Positions 34,772-44,276 of a stretch of DNA of 64,000 nucleotides are shown piece after piece. The position numbers were made by a program, and so were the translations under genes. The notes beneath the pieces are model-generated. The model was not told the DNA's origin. It searched no databases and saw only the letters and a program-made list of their open reading frames with translations. This DNA is from G963665085 sp963665085 (GTDB taxonomy: Bacteria > Bacteroidota > Bacteroidia > Bacteroidales > JAAAOM01): positions 4,712,001-4,776,000 of the forward strand of contig CAXXXS010000001.1 in the NCBI GenBank assembly GCA_963665085.2. The letters run 5' to 3'. Every line of letters begins with the position of its first letter. Position 1 is the stretch's first letter.

Positions 34772-36100
34772 ATGTTTTTAGTATCTAAAAAAGCAGGTAT
34801 TAGCATTTTGTTAATTCTGCCAACGCTATTAACCACTGCACAAGATACAGAAACAGCAAGTTTAGAAACCTCTAAACCGGATGAATACACTCTCGGGTTG
34901 CAAATCCGTCCCAGGACGGAATATCGAAATGGTTATAAAACACAAACCACTGATGAAGCAAATCCGGCTTTTCTTACAACACAAAGAACAAGATTGTTTT
35001 TTGGATATAAAACTAGTTTATTCGACTCAAAATTATCTATTCAGGATATCAGAACATGGGGAGAAGAACCAAATAAAGCAGATGTTTCTTCAATAGACCT
35101 TCATGAGGCATGGGTGGAACTTTTCTTATCAAAAAAAATCTCAATAAAATTAGGCCGCCAAGAATTAAAATACGATGATCAACGACTACTTGCCTGGACT
35201 GATTGGAACCAAAATGCTTCATCGCATGATATAGCTATTTTCAAATATAAAAACAATAATTTTGATGCACACCTGGGATTAGCATACAACAATGAAAAAG
35301 AGATATTATGTGAGACCTATTACGCATTAAACTTCTATAAAACAATGCAGTTTCTTTATCTGTCAAATCAATACGACAATGGGTTGAAACTGTCTTTTCT
35401 GGAAATTGCAGACGGTAATCAGAAAGAAAACTCAGCTAAAATTATTTATGTTAGGACAACCTATGGGATAAATGCGGTTTACGAAAACACAAATTCCAAC
35501 ATTGGCTTTTCCGGAAGTTTCTTTAAACAAAATGGACAAAATAAAACTGGTGAAAATATAAATGCATTTTTCATTGGCTCAAGCTTAAGTTACAAAATCA
35601 ATAAAAACTTGAAGCCTGTTATTGGAATTGACTATTATTCCGGGTCTGATGGTTTAGATACAACAAAAACGACAAGCAATTCTTTTTCAAATCTTTACGG
35701 CGCAGGATATAAATTCTTAGGTATAATGAATTATTTTACCAGTGTAGATAAACATACCAAAGATGGAGGTATAATAGACATTTTTGGAAAGATAAATTAT
35801 AAATTTTCCCCCAAACTCAATTTCGAATCAGCATACCATGTTTTTTCATTAGCTAACAACGTTACAGATCCTAATGTCGAAGGAGCAGAACTAAAAGCAA
35901 TCGACAAATCATTAGGTAGCGAACTCGACCTTATATTAAAATTGAACGTAAGTAATACACTTAATTTTAATTTTGGATTTGCACACATGTTTGCAAAGGA
36001 ATCAATGGATGTTATTAAAGGAGGAGATTATAAACAAAATGCCAATTGGGTATATGTTATGATAACAGTTTCACCACAAATAACTAAAACAATGAAATAA
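34772..36100 (+). CDS. Outer-membrane channel, alginate-export (AlgE-like) family
   Basis: A 442-residue beta-barrel protein. A signal peptide (to about TTAQ) is followed by YTLGLQIRPRTEYRNGYKT, TTQRTRLFFGYKT, LSIQDIRTWGEE, LHEAWVELFL and KLGRQELKYDDQRLLAW, the usual opening of alginate-export family barrels in Bacteroidota, then alternating strands ending with WVYVMITVSPQI. It should form a substrate-specific or general channel in the outer membrane; the solute is unknown. 35 bp separate it from the downstream dCache receptor gene, so the channel and sensor may be co-transcribed. Confidence 0.8.
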   Translation: MFLVSKKAGISILLILPTLLTTAQDTETASLETSKPDEYTLGLQIRPRTEYRNGYKTQTTDEANPAFLTTQRTRLFFGYKTSLFDSKLSIQDIRTWGEEPNKADVSSIDLHEAWVELFLSKKISIKLGRQELKYDDQRLLAWTDWNQNASSHDIAIFKYKNNNFDAHLGLAYNNEKEILCETYYALNFYKTMQFLYLSNQYDNGLKLSFLEIADGNQKENSAKIIYVRTTYGINAVYENTNSNIGFSGSFFKQNGQNKTGENINAFFIGSSLSYKINKNLKPVIGIDYYSGSDGLDTTKTTSNSFSNLYGAGYKFLGIMNYFTSVDKHTKDGGIIDIFGKINYKFSPKLNFESAYHVFSLANNVTDPNVEGAELKAIDKSLGSELDLILKLNVSNTLNFNFGFAHMFAKESMDVIKGGDYKQNANWVYVMITVSPQITKTMK

Positions 36101-36135
36101 TATTCAATATTAACCTATTTTTTATTTAGTATTCT

Positions 36136-38133
36136 ATGAACCTTAAATCAAAAAAATTAAGTACAAAACTTATTGTACCAATCACTGCGTCCATAATTAT
36201 TCTAAGTATTATCTTAATAGCTACAATTTGGTATTATCAAAAGATAAACAAAGAATACGTTATTCAAAAAGATATTGCTTCTTTTGAGAAACTAATAGAC
36301 AATAATATTGAAAGATTAGGCAATCAGGGTGTATATATTGCATCCATAATGGCTTCATTAGACACAGTAAAATCTATTTACAGGGCTTATCATGCCGGGG
36401 CTGATTTTATTGAAATCTCAAATGCAATGGCAAATCCAGTAAATAGCATGGTTGAATCGATAAAGACCAACCTTGGTATTACACCAAAATTGCATTTTCA
36501 TGTTGCACCAGGTCAATCATTTTACCGCAGCTGGTCTGATAAAAGGGGGGATGATATCAGCTCATTCAGGTCTAGTGTAAAAGATGCTATTAATTTAAAA
36601 AAACCAATCAAAGGAATTGAAATAGGAAGAGGTGGATTTGTTGTTCGTGGCATTGTTCCAATTCTTGACAATGGAAATGTTTTAGGTTCTGTTGAATGCT
36701 ACTTCTCAATGAAGGAAGTAATGGAATACACAAAATTATCAGCCAAAGAAGAGATTGCTATTTTTATGGACACAACTTTACTCGATATCGCCACAGGATT
36801 TGCAAACACAACAAACATCAATAAGGAAAATAAAACAATAGGACATTTAATTGAATTTGACAAGACCTCGAATAAATTCAATATAAATGCGTTATCTACA
36901 GACACAATGAACATGGCATTTCAAACGAAAATGTTTTTTGAAAATGATAACTATGTCTATGTTTTAACACCTATTAAAAACTACAAAGGAGAAAATCAGG
37001 GAGTAGGTGTTATTCAGATGGATATAACAGATACAAATAAAACATTTAGTCACTTAACTAATTCAATATTAGTAATTGGTTCGATAACACTTTTTATACT
37101 AGGATTCCTGGTATCATTCTTAATAAAAAAGATCGTCTCTAAACCTATTGAGCAGGTAAATGTTGCTATGGAGAATATGTCGAATGGGTTACTCACCAAA
37201 GAGATTGTTTCAAACGCTATTGATGAAGTTGGGAATATGGTAAAATCATTAAATAAACTCATTGCCAGAAACAAAGAAACTGCAATATTTGCAAAAAATA
37301 TTGAATCAGGAAATTTCGAGGCAGAATTTAGATCATTATCAAATGAAGATTTAATTGGTAACGCTCTCCTTGAAATGAGATCCAGTTTATCGAAAGCAAA
37401 AATAGAAGAAGAAAAACGAAGGGACGAAGAAAAAAAGCAACAGTGGCAAACACAAGGCATGGCAACTTTTGGCGAGCTCCTGAGAGAATTTGATAATGAT
37501 TTGGAGCAGTTCTCTTTTAAAATAATTTCGAACCTGGTAAAATACCTTAATGTAGAGCAGGGAGGTTTATTTGTTTTAAATGAAGAGAATACAGAGAACC
37601 CCTTCCTTGAATTAAAATCGACTTTTGCCTACGACAGGAGAAAATTTATGGAAAAAAGAATTGAAATTGGTGAAGGTTTGATAGGGGCCTGCTTATATGA
37701 GAAACAGGCAATGTATTTAATAGATATTCCAAAAAATTATGCTGAAATCACATCTGGCCTGGGAAAATCAACTCCAAAAGCATTGTACATTGCTCCATTA
37801 AAGGTAAATGATGATATCTTCGGTATTATAGAAATTGCATCATTAAAAGAGATAGAAGAATATAAACGCGAATTTATAGATAAAGTATGCGAAAGTATTG
37901 GCTCTGCTCTTTCTACGGTACGTGTTAACCAAAAAACAAAAGAACTTCTTGAAGCTTCGCAAATTCAAGAGAGACAGCTTGCAGAACAAGAAGAAGAGAT
38001 GCGACAAAACATGGAAGAATTACAGGCAACGCAAGAAGAATCTTATAGACGCGAATCTCAATTGCAGGAAGAACTAAAACAAGCTTTAGAAATTATTGAA
38101 AAATTAAAAACTGGTATAGAAGTAGAAAATTAA
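36136..38133 (+). CDS. dCache-HAMP-GAF membrane sensor without output domain
   Basis: A 665-residue transmembrane sensor. TM1 is at residues ~11-33. The extracytoplasmic double-Cache domain (~40-300) contains KLHFHVAPGQSFYRSWSD, GDDISSFR and GIEIGRGGFVVRGIVPI, a dCache_3-type signature. TM2 (~308-332) leads to a HAMP linker, a short helical segment, a GAF domain (~450-600) and a coiled-coil tail (~605-660). There is no kinase, cyclase or methyl-accepting module, so it probably signals through a partner. Its sensor is clearly paralogous to the chemotaxis receptor gene with which it converges, the stop codons sharing 4 bp (38130-38133). Confidence 0.82.
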   Translation: MNLKSKKLSTKLIVPITASIIILSIILIATIWYYQKINKEYVIQKDIASFEKLIDNNIERLGNQGVYIASIMASLDTVKSIYRAYHAGADFIEISNAMANPVNSMVESIKTNLGITPKLHFHVAPGQSFYRSWSDKRGDDISSFRSSVKDAINLKKPIKGIEIGRGGFVVRGIVPILDNGNVLGSVECYFSMKEVMEYTKLSAKEEIAIFMDTTLLDIATGFANTTNINKENKTIGHLIEFDKTSNKFNINALSTDTMNMAFQTKMFFENDNYVYVLTPIKNYKGENQGVGVIQMDITDTNKTFSHLTNSILVIGSITLFILGFLVSFLIKKIVSKPIEQVNVAMENMSNGLLTKEIVSNAIDEVGNMVKSLNKLIARNKETAIFAKNIESGNFEAEFRSLSNEDLIGNALLEMRSSLSKAKIEEEKRRDEEKKQQWQTQGMATFGELLREFDNDLEQFSFKIISNLVKYLNVEQGGLFVLNEENTENPFLELKSTFAYDRRKFMEKRIEIGEGLIGACLYEKQAMYLIDIPKNYAEITSGLGKSTPKALYIAPLKVNDDIFGIIEIASLKEIEEYKREFIDKVCESIGSALSTVRVNQKTKELLEASQIQERQLAEQEEEMRQNMEELQATQEESYRRESQLQEELKQALEIIEKLKTGIEVEN

Positions 38134-40163
38134 AAAGTCTCATAATCTGATTCATCTTGTAATGATTCTTCTGGTTCAAGCTGTAAACCACATGCTGTGG
38201 TTGTAACAGCTTCTTCCATTTTATTTTCAATTTTGGCTTCACTCTTCGCAACAAGAGTTGGTGTAATTAATTTTTCATCTATTTTGAAAAATGATACAAG
38301 TTCTTTTAACTGTTCTGCCTGACCTGCTAATTGTTCCGAACTTGTTGCCAGTTGCTCTGATGCTGCTGCATTTTGCTGTGTAACATTATTTAATTGCATA
38401 ATTGCAGTGCTAACCTGATCTGAACCCGTTTTTTGTTCTATATTGGCAGCTGTAATTTCTTGTATTAACTTAGCTGTTTTCTCAATCTCTGGAACAATCT
38501 CCGCTAATTTTTCCCCTGCTTCTTTTGAGGATTTAACCCCATTCCCAGAAAGACTAACAATTTCATCTGCAGATACTTTACTCTTCTCTGCTAATTTTCT
38601 CACCTCTGAAGCAACAACGGCGAATCCTTTTCCATGTTCCCCAGCCCTGGCTGCTTCGACAGCAGCATTTAGTGCGAGAATATTAGTCTGAAAAGCAATT
38701 TCATTTATTATTTTAATCTTATCTGCAACTGCCTGCATCGCCTCAATAAACTCAACCGTAGATTCATAGCCACTTCTTATACCTCCAGTAGCTTGTAATG
38801 CTATCTTTTCTGTTTGTAAAGAATTGTTTGCATTCTGCTCTATATTAGATGCCATTTCTTCTATCGAAGACGAAGCCTCTTCCGTTGATGCCGCCTGCAA
38901 ATTAGCTCCAGATGATATTTGCTGTGAACTAGAACTTATCTCCGAACTTGCAGTTGCAATTTCCCTGGCCCCAATAATAATACTGGAAACAATATCTTTA
39001 AGTTTGTTCCGCATTGTATCCATATGAGTAAGTAATCTACCAATTTCATCATTTGTTCTAATTTCCATCTTTTCTGTCAGATTTCCTTTTGCAATAGATT
39101 CTGTAAATTTCATTGCCTCATTTATTGGTTTTGAAACATATCGGTAAATTAATATGGAAATAGTGGCAAGCAACAATACTAAAATTAAAATACCAATAAC
39201 AATCAAAATAGTATTCATCGCCCGTAGCGAAGAATAAAACTCTGATAAATCTATTTGATAAACACCAACACCTATAACTTCACCAGAAAAATCGTTTATT
39301 GGGTAAATGCTGTATTTATACTCACCTTTATCATACAAATACACATCTTTTGATCCTGTGTTTAATACTTCTGCATTTAAGTTATCAAATATAAAATTGT
39401 CTGATGTTTTGTTTATTGTAATAAATTCTCCAATCTTTTTCTTTTCTTCTGATATATTTGAAGAAGAAGCCTCTAAAAATCCAGTTGCTATTTCCAGTAA
39501 GCTAGTACTCATAAGCATTGCAATCTCTTCATTTTCACTTGTTTTTGAATCATCCAAATAGTTTTCCAAGCCCAACATTACTTCTACAGATCCCTGATAA
39601 ACACCACTTTCAGATGTAATGGGAGCAATTCCACGCACAACAAACCCTCCCCGTCCAACTTCAATCCCTTCAAGTGGTTGATGATCTTTTGATATTTTCA
39701 AAATAGTATTTCTAAATGAGGATAAATCATCGCCATTCTTATCAGACCAACATCTAATAAAAGAAGTTGCAGGAGGTAAATGATAATGTATTTTAGGGTC
39801 AATGTTTAAATTTTTTTTGATCGATTCATTGATATAGGAAATGTTTTCTCTAATTATATTGGATGATGAATCGATATTTTTTGTTGAATAATATGTTTCA
39901 TATGCATCTCTAACAAAATAAAGGCTGGCACAAATACTTGCGGCATATAAAGCTTTGTTGGAAATTGCTTCAAGACTTTTATTTAAATTATCAATCTTAT
40001 TCTCGATTAAGATATTCGTATCTTTTTTATTGGATCGTATTAAAAATCCTCTTGTAACTAATATGATTGCTCCAAAACCAATTAAAATAGAAACTGAAAG
40101 TGGTAGAATTAGTTTATAGATTAGTTTTTTTTCCTTTGATGAATCTCTATCAATCGTTTCCAT
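38130..40163 (-). CDS. Methyl-accepting chemotaxis protein with dCache sensor
   Basis: A 677-residue receptor. TM1 at residues ~15-36; dCache_3-type sensor with KIHYHLPPATSFIRCWSD, GDDLSSFR and GIEVGRGGFVVRGIAPI; TM2 at ~312-338; HAMP; and a signalling domain whose hairpin tip reads EIAFQTNILALNAAVEAARAGE. The C-terminus ends in DYETF, close to the NWETF pentapeptide that tethers CheR/CheB in enteric receptors. The start is preceded by AAAGGAGG, a strong Shine-Dalgarno rare in this phylum. No che genes are in the window. Ligand unknown. Confidence 0.93.
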   Translation of the reverse strand: METIDRDSSKEKKLIYKLILPLSVSILIGFGAIILVTRGFLIRSNKKDTNILIENKIDNLNKSLEAISNKALYAASICASLYFVRDAYETYYSTKNIDSSSNIIRENISYINESIKKNLNIDPKIHYHLPPATSFIRCWSDKNGDDLSSFRNTILKISKDHQPLEGIEVGRGGFVVRGIAPITSESGVYQGSVEVMLGLENYLDDSKTSENEEIAMLMSTSLLEIATGFLEASSSNISEEKKKIGEFITINKTSDNFIFDNLNAEVLNTGSKDVYLYDKGEYKYSIYPINDFSGEVIGVGVYQIDLSEFYSSLRAMNTILIVIGILILVLLLATISILIYRYVSKPINEAMKFTESIAKGNLTEKMEIRTNDEIGRLLTHMDTMRNKLKDIVSSIIIGAREIATASSEISSSSQQISSGANLQAASTEEASSSIEEMASNIEQNANNSLQTEKIALQATGGIRSGYESTVEFIEAMQAVADKIKIINEIAFQTNILALNAAVEAARAGEHGKGFAVVASEVRKLAEKSKVSADEIVSLSGNGVKSSKEAGEKLAEIVPEIEKTAKLIQEITAANIEQKTGSDQVSTAIMQLNNVTQQNAAASEQLATSSEQLAGQAEQLKELVSFFKIDEKLITPTLVAKSEAKIENKMEEAVTTTACGLQLEPEESLQDESDYETF

Positions 40164-40367
40164 ATCACCCTCCTTTAATCTAAAAAAAACAAAAAAGTAT
40201 TATCTATTCTAAATTTACAAATAATACTGTACACTACCGTCAAAAAACGAATGATATACATCAATAAATCAACCACTTAAAGAACAAATCTACACATAAA
40301 AACGAAGAGCTAACAAATCATACAGAATGTTATCCAATCAAAAAAAATTATTTTCCAATTAACAAGA

Positions 40368-43307
40368 CTATCTATCATGAAGATTTTTCACCTTTAGATG
40401 CTCCATATTGAAAACCTCTATTGTATAAAAACCATGTTCTTCTGTTACTTTTCCCTCCAACAAGTAACACCCAGGGCCTCGAAAAGGATATTTTTTAGCA
40501 AATTCAGGAAAATGTACAGTATCTATCCAGCTTCCGTCTTTATCTAGCCAGGTTCCAAAATACATTTTTTCATTCTTGTTTGTATAGGTTGGTTTTCTAT
40601 GAATAAGATAACCAACTATCTTAACCCTCCTATTAACAAGCCCAGGTAATGATTTTGCCAAAAGCGTGGATGGTAAATCCTGTTCTAATAAATCAAAAGG
40701 AGAGGTTAAAGAGAACCCCATAAGTTCAATTTCATCATATGCATTTTCAGAATCAAAATATGTTAATTCAGGCAAAGAAAAATTCTTTGTTTCCTGCTCA
40801 AATAGTGTTGCTTCCTGTTTATTTATCTTACTTTTTCCTAATAAAAAATGAGCATTCCATAAGAGTTCCTTCTTTCTTTTTCCTGTAAAATTAAATGCCC
40901 CAATCCGTATCAAAATAATTATTTGTTCTAATGAAACTATAACCCGTTTTATAAAATCTTTTAAATCTTTGAAAATCCCATTATTATTGCGTTCATTTAT
41001 CACATGCTTAATTAGGCTTAACTCAATATCTTTCAACAAATAGAAGCCGAGATAAATTAAGTCTCCTTTCACAATATTTATCCAACAACTATTATTTATA
41101 CATGGTAGATGAATCTTTGCTCCATGTAGTTTAGCCTCATGAATATAAAGTTCTGGTCGGTAGAACCCGCCTCCATTGTTCAAAGTTGCTACCATATATT
41201 CAATTGGAAAATATGCTTTTAAGTACAATGCCTGAAAACTCTCAACGGCATAACTCGCTGAATGGCCTTTTGAAAATGCATAATTTGCAAAACTTTCAAT
41301 TTGTTCCCAAATCTTTGAAATAGTAATTTCCTTGTATCCTTTTTCTTTACAGTTTAAGAAAAATTTATCTTTTATTTTCCAAAATTCATTACGTTCTCTA
41401 AACTTCCATGACATACCCCTTCTTAAAACATCGGCCTCTGCCAATGTTAACCCTGCAAAATAATGGGCTACCTTTATAACATCTTCTTGATAAACCATTA
41501 CACCATAAGTTTCTTCAAGAATTTCATATAGTTCTGGTAATGCTTCCCTGGCTTTTTCCCTTCTTTTCTCATCCTGAAAACGCTCAATATATTCACGCAT
41601 CATCCCACTACGGGCTACTCCGGGTCTTATGATAGAACTTGCTGCCACTAATCTTTTATAATCTTCTGCTTTAAGTTTTGTAAGTAACATGCGCATAGCA
41701 GGAGATTCAACATAAAAACAAGCAATAGTTTTTCCAGTCTTAAGAAGTTGTTTTATCTTATTGTCTTCCTTGAAACTAGCTATATCATTAATATCTATTA
41801 CCTCTCCCTTATTTTGTTTAATAATTCCAAGTGTATCTTTAATCTTACCCAATCCACGTTGGCTAAGGATATCAAATTTATAAAGGCCAATATCTTCAGA
41901 AACATGCATATCAAATTGAGTAGAAGGAAATCCTTTAGGTAGAATCTCTGTTGCTGAATAATATGCAATAGGTTTTTCTGAAATAATTATACCACTTGCA
42001 TGAATACTTAAATGACTGGGAAATCCATTTATAAAATTACTATATTGTACAACCCACCTACAATATTCATCGATGTCTTTAGCATTGGGATTTCGTTGTA
42101 ACTTTATTATCTCATCTTCAGGGATCCCAAACACTTTTCCAATTTCCCTAAATGCTGATTTATGATTAAACGTGATATAAGTACCAAGTAAAGCTGTTTT
42201 ATTATATCCATGTTTTTTAAATATATAGCGTGTAACATCATCACGATCTGTCCATGAAAAATCAATATCAAAATCTGGAGGATTTGTCCGAAATGGATTA
42301 ATAAAACGTTCAAAATATAAATCCAGTTCTATTGGATCAACATTGGTTATATTTAGCAAATATGCGACAAGGCTATTTGCCCCACTACCACGCCCAACAT
42401 AATAAAAATTTTTATGCCTGGCATAATTTATAATATCCCAATTTATCAGAAAATACGAAGAGAACCCAAAATTTCTGATTATATCCAACTCTTTGTACAT
42501 CCTGCTTATAACCTCTTGGTTTGGATTTTTATATCTATAAAACACCCCCTTCTTGCATTCTTCTAATAAAAGCTTGTAATCAGATTCATCAGAGCCGCTA
42601 TAATATTTTTTATTATTATTCTTTTTAAACTTAAATGAGAAATCACAATTACCGAGTAACCTCATTGAATTCTCAACTAATTGCGAAAACTCTTTATATT
42701 CATCTATTAATTTTTGTTGTTCTAGTACTATTTCATTATACCCCGTTTGTTCTGTTTTTAACAACTTACTTAAAAGAGTGTTTTTTTCAACAGCCCTTAA
42801 TAATCGATGTGTATTAAAGTCGAGTTTATTTTTAAAAGATATTGTTCGTAATATGACCAATTTATCTTGCCTGCTTTTCCAATCAGAAAATGATAGTTTA
42901 TTCAAATCTTCTGGTCTAATTCCCAGGAATTCATTCTCTCTTAATTTTTTTTTATCGCTTGAGAACGGATAAATTACATACGCATTGTTAAAAGTTGGAG
43001 CATCGTTAGTAAATTCAATTTTTGAATGTAAATGAGTAGTTAAATGTTCATTTAGTTCACGAAATCCCTCATGGTTCTTAGCTATCCCTATATATTTTTG
43101 ACGGATTCCATTTCTAAAGTCTATACCAACGACAGGCTTTATTCCTTTATCTTCAGACAACCTGATAAAATCAAAACATGCTGAAGTATTATTGATATCT
43201 GTTAATGCTATGGTATTGTAACCTCCCCATTGAGCAAATTCTAAAATTTGCTCAATGGACATTGTTCCATAACGAAAACTATAATATGAATGGCAATTTA
43301 GAAGCAC
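40368..43307 (-). CDS. DNA polymerase III alpha-type subunit, short (DnaE2/ImuC-like)
   Basis: A 979-residue C-family polymerase, shorter than replicative DnaE (~1160). The PHP domain is degenerate: the HxH pair is reduced to NCHSYYS and the later TDH to ALTDINN, so no exonuclease is expected. The palm keeps PDFDIDFSWTDRDDV (residues ~343-357) with catalytic Asp pairs. Also present are GRGSGANSLVAYLL, the thumb and fingers, a helix-hairpin-helix and a C-terminal OB fold (VKIVGYLIHRKP). A GTG start is used. This type serves SOS translesion cassettes, but no imuA/imuB is adjacent, so the role is inferred. It lacks the tau-binding tail. Confidence 0.87.
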   Translation of the reverse strand: MLLNCHSYYSFRYGTMSIEQILEFAQWGGYNTIALTDINNTSACFDFIRLSEDKGIKPVVGIDFRNGIRQKYIGIAKNHEGFRELNEHLTTHLHSKIEFTNDAPTFNNAYVIYPFSSDKKKLRENEFLGIRPEDLNKLSFSDWKSRQDKLVILRTISFKNKLDFNTHRLLRAVEKNTLLSKLLKTEQTGYNEIVLEQQKLIDEYKEFSQLVENSMRLLGNCDFSFKFKKNNNKKYYSGSDESDYKLLLEECKKGVFYRYKNPNQEVISRMYKELDIIRNFGFSSYFLINWDIINYARHKNFYYVGRGSGANSLVAYLLNITNVDPIELDLYFERFINPFRTNPPDFDIDFSWTDRDDVTRYIFKKHGYNKTALLGTYITFNHKSAFREIGKVFGIPEDEIIKLQRNPNAKDIDEYCRWVVQYSNFINGFPSHLSIHASGIIISEKPIAYYSATEILPKGFPSTQFDMHVSEDIGLYKFDILSQRGLGKIKDTLGIIKQNKGEVIDINDIASFKEDNKIKQLLKTGKTIACFYVESPAMRMLLTKLKAEDYKRLVAASSIIRPGVARSGMMREYIERFQDEKRREKAREALPELYEILEETYGVMVYQEDVIKVAHYFAGLTLAEADVLRRGMSWKFRERNEFWKIKDKFFLNCKEKGYKEITISKIWEQIESFANYAFSKGHSASYAVESFQALYLKAYFPIEYMVATLNNGGGFYRPELYIHEAKLHGAKIHLPCINNSCWINIVKGDLIYLGFYLLKDIELSLIKHVINERNNNGIFKDLKDFIKRVIVSLEQIIILIRIGAFNFTGKRKKELLWNAHFLLGKSKINKQEATLFEQETKNFSLPELTYFDSENAYDEIELMGFSLTSPFDLLEQDLPSTLLAKSLPGLVNRRVKIVGYLIHRKPTYTNKNEKMYFGTWLDKDGSWIDTVHFPEFAKKYPFRGPGCYLLEGKVTEEHGFYTIEVFNMEHLKVKNLHDR

Positions 43308-43420
43308 TTAGAATATATAGATAATACAATTTGTAAATTAAAATTTTATCTATATCAAGGTTAAATCAATTACAAGTGTGGATAGTTGTTTTAATTTCCT
43401 TGATTCATTCTAATTTAAAA

Positions 43421-44131
43421 TTAGAAGGTGCCATAAATAGCATTTACTTCTGTATTACAATAAATTGATGAATAAATGTAATAGTCTATTTTATTCGTAG
43501 CTATTTTACGATCCAGGTGTAAAACAGGCGCATCATTTTTTATTTCCAGAAAACTACTAACCTTTTCACCTGCAGGAATAGCCCTTAAACGCTGTTCTCC
43601 TCCCTTAATCTCAACCTGATAATATTTTCTTAGTGTATCAAATAATGATTTATTCTCATGATTTCTACTTGTAAATCTGGGGAGATTAATATTCGGCAAA
43701 TAGTTTATATCTAAAAAAATTGGTTTTTCTTTATACAACCTCAGGCGTTCCATATAAATACAACCTGCTAACCTTTCAGAATCACTAAGTTGATATATAA
43801 AATCCTCAGGCCAGCTTATTACTTTTGGGGCAACTAATATCTTTGTTTGAAGATTTTGTTTTCCTAAAACAGATGTTGTTCCAGAAATTGATAAAATGCC
43901 AACACCAAAGGGTAATCTATCTACAATACTTCCTTTACCTTGCTGCTTTTTTATATATCCATCATTAACCAATGCATTTAAAGCCTGTCTAATTGTTGGA
44001 CGTGTAAGATTATGAATTCTGCATAAATCATTTTCAGAAGGGAGTAAATCACCTTCTTTATAAACTCCTTGTTCTATCTGTTTTCGGAGCTGTTCATACA
44101 ATTTTTTATATTGTGGTAATCGATTACTCAT
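43421..44131 (-). CDS. GntR-family regulator with UTRA domain (HutC subfamily)
   Basis: A 236-residue repressor-like protein. The N-terminal winged helix (PQYKKLYEQLRKQIEQGVYKEGDLLPSENDLCRIHNLTRPTIRQALNALVNDGYI) is typical of GntR; the C-terminal UTRA domain (from ~residue 85) binds small molecules such as sugar phosphates. The start at 44131 fits the family; the longer frame adds 20 residues that run over the candidate operator. Two TTGTA-type palindromes lie upstream, which suggests autoregulation. Its targets may include the GH92 mannosidase cluster on the other side of the HNH gene, which is a guess. Confidence 0.88.
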   Translation of the reverse strand: MSNRLPQYKKLYEQLRKQIEQGVYKEGDLLPSENDLCRIHNLTRPTIRQALNALVNDGYIKKQQGKGSIVDRLPFGVGILSISGTTSVLGKQNLQTKILVAPKVISWPEDFIYQLSDSERLAGCIYMERLRLYKEKPIFLDINYLPNINLPRFTSRNHENKSLFDTLRKYYQVEIKGGEQRLRAIPAGEKVSSFLEIKNDAPVLHLDRKIATNKIDYYIYSSIYCNTEVNAIYGTF

Positions 44132-44146
44132 TTTCGCGATAGAAAT

Positions 44147-44164
44147 AACTTGTAAATACAAGTT
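44147..44164. promoter_or_regulatory. Candidate GntR operator 1
   Basis: Perfect palindrome AACTTGTA-AA-TACAAGTT, 16 bp ahead of the GntR start codon. The core TTGTAnnTACAA resembles operators of HutC-type GntR proteins. Confidence 0.6.
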
Positions 44165-44235
44165 TAAACGTAAATATTGCAAAATAACCAAAATAAGGTT
44201 AATAAAGCAATAGTAGTTATTATCTTTTTCTAAAT

Positions 44236-44249
44236 CTTGTATAGATAAG
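44236..44249. promoter_or_regulatory. Candidate GntR operator 2
   Basis: CTTGTATAGATAAG has one mismatch in its dyad and shares CTTGTA with operator 1. It is 105 bp ahead of the GntR start and 28 bp past the HNH gene end. Confidence 0.5.
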
Positions 44250-44276
44250 TTAAAACAAAAAGATCAATAAATATCT

